From contig NZ_VJND01000008.1 of the NCBI RefSeq assembly GCF_007556605.1, positions 62,001-126,000 of the forward strand: 64,000 nucleotides of DNA. Direction: 5' to 3'. A program made the translations under genes and the position numbers. How positions within the stretch are numbered: the stretch's first letter is position 1; each line of letters begins with the position of its first letter. This stretch comes from Tepidimonas sediminis. GTDB lineage: Bacteria > Pseudomonadota > Gammaproteobacteria > Burkholderiales > Burkholderiaceae_C. Positions 32,475 to 40,480 of this stretch are shown here, piece by piece. The notes under the pieces were generated by a model, which was given only the letters and a program-made list of their open reading frames with translations, did no database searches and was not told the origin of the DNA.

Positions 32475-33823
32475 GGCGCGCCTCCGACGACGACGGTGAC
32501 CAGCCGCTGCGGGTCGATGACGCGCCGCCAGGCGCGCATCAGGTCGTCGCGCGTCAGCGCCTGCACGCGCTGCGGCCAAGTGTCGAGCTCGTCCAGCGGC
32601 AGCTCGGCCCACGCCAGCGCCGCCACCTGGTCGGCCACCTTGCGGTTGCTGTCGAGCTTGAGGGCATGACCCTGCACCAGGCTGCGCTGCGCCTCGGCCA
32701 GCTCCTGCGGGGTCGGCCCCTCCTCGGCGAAGCGGCGCAGCACCTCGTGGATCAGCGCCACTGCCTGTTGCGCCTGATCGGGCCGGGTCTGCATCGTCAC
32801 CGTCCAGGCGCCGGCGTGCCGCCCAGCCAAAAAGTAACTGTAGACGCCATAGGTCAGACCGCGGCGCTCGCGCAGCTCGCGCATCAGCCGCGACGTGAAG
32901 CCGCCGCCGCCGACGATGTGGTTGGCCACCTGCAGCGCGAGGAAGTCCGGATCGCGCCGCGCCACGCCCGGCTGGCCGATCAGGATCTGCGCCTGCGCCG
33001 CGCCGGCAAACGGCTCGGCGATCGAGCGCGCCGCCGGCAACGGCGCCACCTCCGGCAGCGGCGGCAGCGGCGCGCAGCCGTGCGCGGCCCAGCCCGCCAG
33101 CAGCCGAGCAGCGATCGCGTCGGCCTGCGCACGGTCGACCGCACCGACGAAGGTCAGCCGCGCCTCGCAGGCGCGCGCGTGGCGCTGCCAGAACGTGCGC
33201 ATGGCCGCGGCGTCGATCGCGGCCCAGGTGTCGGGCGTGGCCTCGCGGCCGTACGGATGACCGCGGTAGACCGCCTCGGCGTAGAGCCGCTGCGCGCGCG
33301 TCTCGGGCTGCGCCTGCGCCTGGCGCCAGGCCGCCACGAGGCGCTCGCGCTCGCGCGCCCACACCGCCTCGTCGAACGCCGGCGCGGCCAGCTGCTGCGC
33401 CAGCAGCGCCACCGCCGGCTCCAGCACGTCCGCGCGCGTCAGCGTGCGCAGCGCGACGCTGAAGCGGTCCAGCGTCGCGCTGGCCGACCACTGCGCCCCC
33501 AGGTCGGCCCACGCTTCGGCCAGCGCCTCCTCGTCGCGCGCGGGCTGGTCCGCATGCGCGCCGGCACCTTTGCCCAGCATCAGCGCCACCGCCGCCGCAA
33601 GCCCCGCCTGCGCGGGTGGGTCGCGCCGGCTGCCACCGTCGAACTCCAGCCGCACGTCCAGCATCGGCAGCGCCTCGTTGCGCACCAGATACACGCGCGC
33701 GCCATCCGGCCGCACCCAGTGCTCGATCGCCGGCCCCGCCCAGGCCGCCGGCGCCAGCAGCGCGAGTCCCCATGCCAACCCCATCAGCGCCGCCGCGCGC
33801 CACCACGCCGCCAACCCCTTCAT
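32471..33823 (-). CDS. M16 family peptidase-like protein lacking the zinc site
   Basis: A 450-residue exported protein (signal peptide ending PAAWAG) with M16 folds. The HxxEH metal motif of active members is absent; the equivalent helix reads AGLAAAVALMLGKG. It retains the conserved C-terminal M16 stretch RELRERRGLTYGVYSYFLAG. It is coupled by ATGA overlap to the gene encoding an M16 protein that has HVLEH, so the two probably form one heterodimeric periplasmic peptidase, this being the non-catalytic subunit. Confidence 0.88.
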   Translation of the reverse strand: MKGLAAWWRAAALMGLAWGLALLAPAAWAGPAIEHWVRPDGARVYLVRNEALPMLDVRLEFDGGSRRDPPAQAGLAAAVALMLGKGAGAHADQPARDEEALAEAWADLGAQWSASATLDRFSVALRTLTRADVLEPAVALLAQQLAAPAFDEAVWARERERLVAAWRQAQAQPETRAQRLYAEAVYRGHPYGREATPDTWAAIDAAAMRTFWQRHARACEARLTFVGAVDRAQADAIAARLLAGWAAHGCAPLPPLPEVAPLPAARSIAEPFAGAAQAQILIGQPGVARRDPDFLALQVANHIVGGGGFTSRLMRELRERRGLTYGVYSYFLAGRHAGAWTVTMQTRPDQAQQAVALIHEVLRRFAEEGPTPQELAEAQRSLVQGHALKLDSNRKVADQVAALAWAELPLDELDTWPQRVQALTRDDLMRAWRRVIDPQRLVTVVVGGAP

Positions 33824-35283
33824 CGGGCGTCCTCCTGCGGCAACAGCCAGCCCACCGTCATCTGCTGCGGCCCGAACCAGCGCTGCGCCACCCGCTGCAC
33901 GTCGGCGGCGGTGAGCGCCTGCACGCGCGCCAGCAGCCGCGCCTGCGCATCCGGCGGCCAGCCCAGCGCCCACTGCTGGCCGAGCTCGCGCGCCTGCGCA
34001 AACGGCGAATCCAGCTTGAACACCTCCGCCGCAGCCCACTGGTTCTTGACGCGGCGCAGCTCGGCGTCGCTGACACCCTCGCGCGCCACGCGCGCGATCG
34101 CGTCGCGCAGCGCCTGCTCCACACGCGCCGGCTCCACCCCCGGCCGCACCGTGGCCGAGACGAGAAACAGCTCCGGCCCGCGCCCGCCCAGGCCGTAGCC
34201 GACGCCCACCGCATCCGCCAGCCGCCGCTCCTCGGGCTGGCGCACCAGCGCGCGCTCCAGGCGCGCCGCGCTGTGCCCGTCCAGCACGCCGGCCAGCAGC
34301 GCCAGCGCCAGCGCGTCGCGCGCGGCCTCGCCGTCGTCGTCCGGATGCGTCAGGCGCGGCACACGCCAGCCGATCAGCAGCGACGGCTGACGCACGCGCC
34401 CGTGCCATTCGAACCGGCGCGCGCCGCGCTGCTCCGGCTCCGCTTCGGGCGCGCGCGCCGGCAGCACGCGCGGCGGCAGCGCGCCGAACAGCTCCTCGGC
34501 CCAGCGCACCACCTGGGCCGGCTCCACGTCGCCCACCACCACCAGCGCGGCGTTGTTCGGCGCGTACCAGCGCTGGTGGAACGCACGCACGGTGGCGGCG
34601 TCCAGCGCCTCCAGGTTGGCCATCCAGCCGATCACCGGTCGCCGGTAGGGATGCGCCACCAGCGCGGTGGCCATGAACTGCTCGTAAAACTGCGCCTGCG
34701 GCTCGTCCTCGATGCGCTGGCGCCGTTCCTCGCGGATCACCGCCAGCTCGCGCTGCAGCGTCTCGGCCGTCCAGGCGTTGCGCGCGAAGCGCTCGGCCTC
34801 CAGCGCCATCGCCTCGCGCAGCGCGCCGGCGGGCACCTGCACGTGGTAGGCCGTGACGTCACGCGACGTGAAGGCGTTGTCACGCCCGCCCAGCGCGGCG
34901 ATGCGGCGCGAGTATTCGCCTTCGGCCAGCGTCGGCGTGCCCTTGAACATCATGTGCTCCAGCACATGCGCCACGCCGGCCTCGCGGTCGGTCTCGTCCA
35001 CCGCGCCGACGCGCAGCCACAGCATCAGCACCGCGGTGGGGGCGCGGCGGTCCACCTGCACGATCACCGTCAGGCCGTTGGGCAGCGTGGTCACGAACGG
35101 GCGCGCCCCGGCGTCGGCCGCCGCGGCCGTGGCGGCCGGCCCCGCCGGCCGATCCGCCCCCGACCCACCTGGGGCGGCGGCCGCCGCCCCGGCCAGCAGC
35201 AGCGCCGCCAGCCACGCCGCCCGGCGTGCGGGCGCGCCGGGGCGCGCCACGCGGGGATTCGGTAACCGGTTCGACGCTTTCAT
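33820..35283 (-). CDS. M16 family zinc peptidase (catalytic subunit)
   Basis: A 487-residue protein with an N-terminal signal region and an Ala-rich linker, then an M16 domain with the inverted zinc motif HVLEH (in GVAHVLEHMMFKGTPTLAEG) and the distal glutamate region RELAVIREERRQRIEDEP. Likely periplasmic or membrane-attached. ATG at 35281-35283 is used. It diverges from ftsY with 32 bases between starts, the usual neighbourhood of such peptidases. Confidence 0.92.
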   Translation of the reverse strand: MKASNRLPNPRVARPGAPARRAAWLAALLLAGAAAAAPGGSGADRPAGPAATAAAADAGARPFVTTLPNGLTVIVQVDRRAPTAVLMLWLRVGAVDETDREAGVAHVLEHMMFKGTPTLAEGEYSRRIAALGGRDNAFTSRDVTAYHVQVPAGALREAMALEAERFARNAWTAETLQRELAVIREERRQRIEDEPQAQFYEQFMATALVAHPYRRPVIGWMANLEALDAATVRAFHQRWYAPNNAALVVVGDVEPAQVVRWAEELFGALPPRVLPARAPEAEPEQRGARRFEWHGRVRQPSLLIGWRVPRLTHPDDDGEAARDALALALLAGVLDGHSAARLERALVRQPEERRLADAVGVGYGLGGRGPELFLVSATVRPGVEPARVEQALRDAIARVAREGVSDAELRRVKNQWAAAEVFKLDSPFAQARELGQQWALGWPPDAQARLLARVQALTAADVQRVAQRWFGPQQMTVGWLLPQEDAR

Positions 35284-35315
35284 AGAATGCGGCTCCATTC
35301 TAGGCAGTGCCCACT

Positions 35316-36503
35316 ATGTTTCGATTCCTGAAGGAAAAGTTCTTCGGCGGCGCGCGCCCGGCGGCCGACGCCCCCGAGCGGCCCCTCGAGGCCCCGGTGG
35401 CGCCCCCCCCCGAAGCCGGCACGGCCACGTCCGCGCCGCCGGCCGAGGCGACGTCGATCCAGGCCGGGGCCGCCCCGGCATCGGCAGGCGCCGACGGCAC
35501 CGACGCGGCTGCGGCGGCCGTGTCCGCCGGAATGCCCCCCGGCCCGGAAGACGCAACGGCGCCCGGCGCGGCCAGTGCCGCCACGCGCCAGGGCTGGCTC
35601 GGCCGCCTGCGCGAGGGGTTGAAGAAGACCGGCGCGAGCCTGTCGGCGGTGTTCGTCGGCGCGCGCATCGACGAGGCGCTGTACGAGGAGCTGGAGACGG
35701 CGCTGCTGCTGGCCGACGCCGGTGCGCCGGCCACGCAGGCGCTGCTGGAGGATTTGCGCCGGCGCGTGCGCGAGGCCCGCGCCAGCGAGCCGGCGCAGGT
35801 GCGCGCGCTGCTGGCCGCCGTGATCGCCGACTGGCTGCAGCCGCTGCAGAAGGCGCTGGAGGTCGGAGCACAGCCGGACGGCCCCACCGTCTGGATGGTG
35901 GCCGGCGTCAACGGCGCCGGCAAGACCACCACCATCGGCAAGCTGACCTGGCACCTGGCGCAGCACGGCGCCACCGTGCTGCTGGCGGCGGCCGACACCT
36001 TCCGCGCCGCCGCGCGCGAGCAGCTGGGCGTGTGGGCCGAACGCAACGGCGTCGACATCGTCGCCCAGGCCGGCGGCGACCCGGCCGCGGTGGCGTTCGA
36101 CGCCGTCAGCGCCGGCCGCGCGCGCGGCAAGGACGTCGTCATCGTCGACACCGCCGGGCGGCTGCCGACCCAGCTGCACCTGATGGAGGAGCTGCGCAAG
36201 GTCAAGCGCGTGGTGGCCAAGGCCGAGCCGGGCGCACCGCACGAGGTCCTGCTGGTGCTGGACGGCAACACCGGCCAGAACGCGCTGGCGCAGGTCAAGG
36301 CGTTCGACGCCGCGCTGGGCCTGACCGGCCTGATCGTCACCAAGCTGGACGGCACCGCCAAGGGCGGCGTGCTGTGCGCCATCGCCCAGTGGGCGCGCGA
36401 GCAGCGCCGCACGCTGCCGGTGTATTTCATCGGCGTGGGCGAACGGCTCGAGGACCTGCAGCCGTTCGACGCGCGCGAATTCGCCCAGGCGCTGTTGGCC
36501 TGA
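35316..36503 (+). CDS. ftsY: Signal recognition particle receptor FtsY
   Basis: GTPase that docks SRP-ribosome complexes at the inner membrane. The 395-residue protein starts with an amphipathic segment (MFRFLKEKFFGGARP), then an acidic Ala/Pro-rich A domain (to about 90), then the N and G domains with GVNGAGKTTTIGKL, DTAGRLPTQ and TKLDGTAKGG. ATG 35316 is preferred to the upstream GTG 35307. Confidence 0.96.
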   Translation: MFRFLKEKFFGGARPAADAPERPLEAPVAPPPEAGTATSAPPAEATSIQAGAAPASAGADGTDAAAAAVSAGMPPGPEDATAPGAASAATRQGWLGRLREGLKKTGASLSAVFVGARIDEALYEELETALLLADAGAPATQALLEDLRRRVREARASEPAQVRALLAAVIADWLQPLQKALEVGAQPDGPTVWMVAGVNGAGKTTTIGKLTWHLAQHGATVLLAAADTFRAAAREQLGVWAERNGVDIVAQAGGDPAAVAFDAVSAGRARGKDVVIVDTAGRLPTQLHLMEELRKVKRVVAKAEPGAPHEVLLVLDGNTGQNALAQVKAFDAALGLTGLIVTKLDGTAKGGVLCAIAQWAREQRRTLPVYFIGVGERLEDLQPFDAREFAQALLA

Positions 36504-36610
36504 TGCGCTAGCACAAACCCGTATTCCATATATCAGCAATGCGTGATACACCTCGCGCTCAGGTCGCCGATCGACGCGAACCGGATTCCCAACCCAGAGG
36601 AGCCTCCCCC

Positions 36611-36916
36611 ATGACGATCCCCCTGCGACATGCCCTCACCGCCGCCGTGCTGGGCGCGGCTGCGCTGTCCGCCCACGCCCAGGTCGACCAGGTCAAGGTC
36701 TGGGCCGCCGCGTGCGCCAACTGCCACGGCACCAACGGCCACGCCCAGCCCGGCATGGAAGCCTTGGCCGGCAAGGACAAGGACGACCTGACGCAGAAGC
36801 TGCTGGACTTCAAGGCCGGGCGCAAGCCGGCCACCATCATGCACCAGCTCGCCAAGGGCTACAGCGACGACGAGCTGCGCGCCATCGCCGCCTACTTCGC
36901 CGCCCAGAAGAAGTGA
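36611..36916 (+). CDS. fccA: Small cytochrome c subunit of flavocytochrome c sulfide dehydrogenase
   Basis: A 101-residue exported monoheme cytochrome: signal peptide ending LSAHA, heme site CANCH in WAAACANCHGTNGH, and the late GYSDDELRAIAAYFAAQ helix. Standing 22 bases ahead of fccB, it most likely takes electrons from the flavoprotein during sulfide oxidation. Some FccA proteins are diheme; this is the short monoheme form. The AT-rich stretch at about 36520-36545 upstream (TATTCCATATATC) may hold the promoter. Confidence 0.85.
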   Translation: MTIPLRHALTAAVLGAAALSAHAQVDQVKVWAAACANCHGTNGHAQPGMEALAGKDKDDLTQKLLDFKAGRKPATIMHQLAKGYSDDELRAIAAYFAAQKK

Positions 36917-36938
36917 CCATCCGAGGGAGAACCCAGCC

Positions 36939-38228
36939 ATGATGCAACGTCGCCAATTCGTCTCCACCGTCGCGGCCGGCTCGGCCCTCGGCACCCTGGG
37001 TCTGCTGTCCGGCTGCGCCACGCCGGTGGCCGGCGGCAGCGGCCCGCACGTCGTCGTCATCGGTGGCGGCTACGGCGGGGCCACCGCGGCCAAGTACATC
37101 CGCCTGTTCTCCGAGGGCAAGGTGCAGGTCACGCTGGTCGAGCCCAACGAGGCCTTCGTCTCGTGCCCGATCTCCAACCTGGTGATCGGCGGCATCAAGC
37201 AGATGAGCGACATCACGATCCCGTACGACAACCTGGCCAAGCGCCACGGTGTCAAGGTCGTGCGTGATCGCGCCACCGCGGTCGACCCCGACAAGCGCAC
37301 CGTCAAGCTGGCCGGCGGCGCCGAGCTGAAGTACGACCGCCTGATCGTCTCGCCCGGCATCGACTTCATGTGGGAGACGCTGCCCGGCATGGCCAAGCCC
37401 GGTGCGCAGGACAAGGTGCTGCACGCCTGGAAGGCCGGCCCGCAGACGGTGGCGCTGCGCAAGCAGCTGGAGGCCATGCCCGACGGCGGCGTCTACGCGC
37501 TGTCGATCCCGCAGGCGCCGTACCGCTGCCCGCCCGGCCCGTACGAGCGCGCCTGCATGGTGGCGCACTACTTCAAGAAGGCCAAGCCGAAGAGCAAGGT
37601 CATCGTCTTCGACGCCAACGACGACATCCAGTCCAAGAAGGCCTTGTTCACCAAGGCGTGGAACGAGCACTACAGCGGCATCATCGAGTACCGGCCCAAG
37701 CACCGCGTGGTCGACGTCGACGCCGCCACCAACACGCTGAAGTTCGAGTTCAACGAGGACTTCAAGGGCGCCGTGCTCAACGTCGTGCCCAACATGCGCG
37801 CCGGTGACATCGCGGTGCAGATGGGCCTGGCCACCGCCAACAAGCGCTGGTGCGAGGTCGACTTCCTGACCTTCGAGTCCAAGGCGGTCAAGAACGTGCA
37901 CGTGCTGGGCGATGCGATCCAGATCGCGCCGGCCATGCCCAAGTCCGGCCACATGGCCAACCAGCACGGCAAGACCTGCGCCGCGGCGGTGGTCAACCTG
38001 CTGCTGGGCAAGGAGCCGCCGGCCACGCCGCTGTACGCCAACACGTGCTACAGCTTCGTCACCGACGAGGACGTCGTGCACGTCGCCAGCGTCCACCGCT
38101 ACGACCCCGAGAAGAAGACCATGCTGACCGTGCCCGGCTCCGGCGGCGTGTCGGCGCGCGCCAGCGAGCTGGAAGGCCGCTACGCGCTGGCCTGGGCGCG
38201 CAACATCTGGGCCGACACGCTGGCGTGA
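36939..38228 (+). CDS. fccB: Flavocytochrome c sulfide dehydrogenase, flavoprotein subunit
   Basis: Oxidises sulfide in the periplasm, passing electrons to FccA. The 429-residue precursor has an RR-containing leader (MMQRRQFVSTVAAGSALGTL) consistent with Tat export, the FAD motif VVVIGGGYGGATAAKYI, the redox-active cysteine regions FVSCPISNLV and YRCPPGPYERACMVAH, and the C-terminal FCSD domain (NTCYSFVTDEDVVHVASVHR). Expected to be periplasmic. AGGGAGA precedes the ATG. Confidence 0.92.
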   Translation: MMQRRQFVSTVAAGSALGTLGLLSGCATPVAGGSGPHVVVIGGGYGGATAAKYIRLFSEGKVQVTLVEPNEAFVSCPISNLVIGGIKQMSDITIPYDNLAKRHGVKVVRDRATAVDPDKRTVKLAGGAELKYDRLIVSPGIDFMWETLPGMAKPGAQDKVLHAWKAGPQTVALRKQLEAMPDGGVYALSIPQAPYRCPPGPYERACMVAHYFKKAKPKSKVIVFDANDDIQSKKALFTKAWNEHYSGIIEYRPKHRVVDVDAATNTLKFEFNEDFKGAVLNVVPNMRAGDIAVQMGLATANKRWCEVDFLTFESKAVKNVHVLGDAIQIAPAMPKSGHMANQHGKTCAAAVVNLLLGKEPPATPLYANTCYSFVTDEDVVHVASVHRYDPEKKTMLTVPGSGGVSARASELEGRYALAWARNIWADTLA

Positions 38229-38239
38229 CGGTCCGCAGA

Positions 38240-38304
38240 CCCCGGGCCTGCGCCCGGGGGGCTGACCCGGGTGGCAGCCTCCCGCGGCGCGGCAGGGGTT
38301 TTTT
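38240..38304 (+). terminator. Terminator region after fccB
   Basis: An 8-bp hairpin, CCCCGGGC and GCCCGGGG around a 4-base loop, begins 12 bases after fccB. A run of six T lies at 38299-38304, preceded by a less regular GC-rich fold. One or both should end the fccAB transcript. Confidence 0.55.
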
Positions 38305-38359
38305 CGCTCCTTCAATATTCGTGCATCAGCATTTGCTTACCTTGACCCTGACTTCTACG

Positions 38360-38998
38360 ATGCATCGTGCGATGAAAGCTTCTGCAGCCCCCCTCCTGCG
38401 GCGTGCGCTGCCCATGCTGTGCGCGCTCGCCGCGGCCGTCTCGACCCTGCCCGCCCGGGCGCAGGCCGACGAAGCCCGCGCGCGCAAGATCGCCAACGGC
38501 GTGTGCTTCATGTGCCATGGCGAAAACGGCGAATCCACCAGTGAGATCTTTCCGCGCCTGGCCGGCCAGAACGCCGAGTACCTGGCCAAGCAGCTGCGCG
38601 CCTTCAAGAGCGGTGAGCGCAAGAGCACCGCGATGGCCGAGATGGTGGCCAAGCTCACCGACGACGAGATGGTGGCGCTGGGTCGCTACTACGAGAAGAT
38701 GCCCACCGTGCGCGAGGAGGCCAAGGACCCGCAGCTGGCGCTGGTGGGCAAGTACCTCTACCACAACGGCAACAGGTTCAGCGGCGTGCCAGCCTGCGCC
38801 AGCTGCCACGGCGCCGACGGCCATGGCGCCGCCAACCTGCCGCGCCTGAGCGGCCAGTTCGCCGGCTACCTGTTCACCCAGCTCAAGCAGTTCAACAAGC
38901 GCCAGCGCACCAACGACAACGTCGTCATGCACACCGTGGCCGAGAAGATGACCGAACTCGAGATGGCCGCGGTGGCCGAGTACCTGAGCAGCAAGTGA
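38360..38998 (+). CDS. Diheme cytochrome c4
   Basis: A 212-residue exported protein (ATG 38372 would give 208) with a signal peptide ending PARAQA and two heme sites, CFMCH and CASCH, each followed by a class I cytochrome domain; FPRLAGQNAEYLAKQLRAFK and LPRLSGQFAGYLFTQLKQFN are the paired c4 signatures. Cytochrome c4 carries electrons to terminal oxidases and could accept those from FccAB, but it has its own start 131 bases after fccB behind terminator-like sequences. Confidence 0.92.
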   Translation: MHRAMKASAAPLLRRALPMLCALAAAVSTLPARAQADEARARKIANGVCFMCHGENGESTSEIFPRLAGQNAEYLAKQLRAFKSGERKSTAMAEMVAKLTDDEMVALGRYYEKMPTVREEAKDPQLALVGKYLYHNGNRFSGVPACASCHGADGHGAANLPRLSGQFAGYLFTQLKQFNKRQRTNDNVVMHTVAEKMTELEMAAVAEYLSSK

Positions 38999-39000
38999 GC

Positions 39001-39023
39001 GCACCGCGGCAGCACGGCGGTGC
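39001..39023. terminator. Hairpin between convergent cytochrome c4 and DUF3422 genes
   Basis: Seven-base arms GCACCGC and GCGGTGC around a nine-base loop, lying in the 33-base gap between two convergent genes. It could end transcription from both sides, although no T run is present. Confidence 0.35.
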
Positions 39024-39031
39024 CCCCAGCC

Positions 39032-40366
39032 TCAGGCGTCGTGCAGCCGGTCGTGGATGCGGCGGTTGATGCGCCAGACCGCCCACAGCACCAGCGGCAT
39101 CAGCGCGCCGGCGGTCAGTTCCGGATGCAGCGGCACGCCGGCCGACTTCAGCGCCTTGGCGCCATACAGCACCAGGCTGATCACGTAGTACGAGATCGCC
39201 GCGATCGACAGCCCCTCGACGGTGGACTGCAGGCGCAGCTGCAGCGCCTGCCCGCGCGTGAGCTTTTCCAGCAGCTGCCGGTTCTGTTCCTCGCGCGCGA
39301 TGTCCACCTGCGTGCGCAGCAGCGCACTGGTGCGCGCGATGCGCTCCGACAGCGCCGCCAGCCGTTGCTCCACCGAGGCCACCGTGGCCATCGCCGGCGC
39401 CAGGCGGCGCTGCATGAATTCGCTGATCGTCTGCGTGCCCGGAATCGGACGCTCGCGCAGCTCGGCGGCGCGCTGCTGCACGATGCGGTCGTAGGCGCGC
39501 GTGGCCGAGAAACGGTAGCCGTGCTCGGCGATGCTGCGCTCCACGCGCGCGGCCAAGGCCACCAGCGCATCCAGCAGCACCTGGTCCGAGGCGGCCTTGG
39601 TCTCCATCTCGGCGGTCAGGCGCGCCAGCTCCGCCTCGCCGGCGGCCAGCGGGGCCGCCAGCGCCTTGGCCACCGGCAGGCCCAGCAACGCCATCATGCG
39701 GTAGGTCTCCAGCTCCAGCAGCCGCGCCGCGATGCGGCCGGCTCGCGTCTCGCTGGTGCTGGACGGCGCCAGCACCAGCAGGCGCTCGAAGCCGTCGGGC
39801 CGCAGCCGAAAATCGGTCACCACCAGCGAATGCGACGGGTTGCCGAGCAGCGAGGCCACGATCGGCTGGCCGTCGAACCAGGCGCGCGCGCGCTCCAGCA
39901 GCGCCGCCGGATCGTCCAGCGGCTGCGGATCCATCGCCAGCTGCAGCGCCGCGATGGTGCGCCCCGGGATGGCGGCCAGCCACCCTGGCGGCAGGCAGGC
40001 CGGCGGGGGCAGCCCCGGATCGCGCGCCCCCAGCCCCGTGCCGGCCGGCAGCGGCTGCACCAGCGAGTAGCGCGTGAACTCGGTGTGCCGCTCCCACTTG
40101 AAGGTGCAGCCGCCCGGCAGCCGCAGCCGCAGGAAGTTGCGCGCCAGGTCGTCGGGCCCCAGGCCCTGCTGGCCCGGCAAGCGGCGCAGGTGCTCCAGCT
40201 CCTGCTCGCGCGCGACACCCTCGCTGAGCACGGCCACGTACACCACCAGCGCCGGCAGACGGATGCGCGCCGGCGGGCGGGCGTGGATTTCGTCGTGCAG
40301 CAGGCGGCGGCGGCCGTCATCCGGCGGCAGGGCCACCCCGGCGATCGCGTCCAACGATGATGACAT
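39032..40366 (-). CDS. DUF3422 family membrane protein
   Basis: A 444-residue protein with the family opening LLHDEIHARPPARIRLPALV and two membrane helices near the C-terminus (GLSIAAISYYVISLVLYGAK and a second after HPELTAGALMPLVLWAVW). The middle is predicted helical and coiled (about 210-350). Homologues are widespread in Betaproteobacteria without a known function. Conserved basic tail INRRIHDRLHDA. Confidence 0.85.
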   Translation of the reverse strand: MSSSLDAIAGVALPPDDGRRRLLHDEIHARPPARIRLPALVVYVAVLSEGVAREQELEHLRRLPGQQGLGPDDLARNFLRLRLPGGCTFKWERHTEFTRYSLVQPLPAGTGLGARDPGLPPPACLPPGWLAAIPGRTIAALQLAMDPQPLDDPAALLERARAWFDGQPIVASLLGNPSHSLVVTDFRLRPDGFERLLVLAPSSTSETRAGRIAARLLELETYRMMALLGLPVAKALAAPLAAGEAELARLTAEMETKAASDQVLLDALVALAARVERSIAEHGYRFSATRAYDRIVQQRAAELRERPIPGTQTISEFMQRRLAPAMATVASVEQRLAALSERIARTSALLRTQVDIAREEQNRQLLEKLTRGQALQLRLQSTVEGLSIAAISYYVISLVLYGAKALKSAGVPLHPELTAGALMPLVLWAVWRINRRIHDRLHDA

Positions 40367-40480
40367 GCGTCAACCTTAGCACACGCGCCGGCTGGGCATG
40401 CGGGCGAAGTGGCGCTACGATCACGCGGACGTCGTTGGCCATCCCCACCGCGCTGATCCCACCGACCACCCGTGTTCGTC

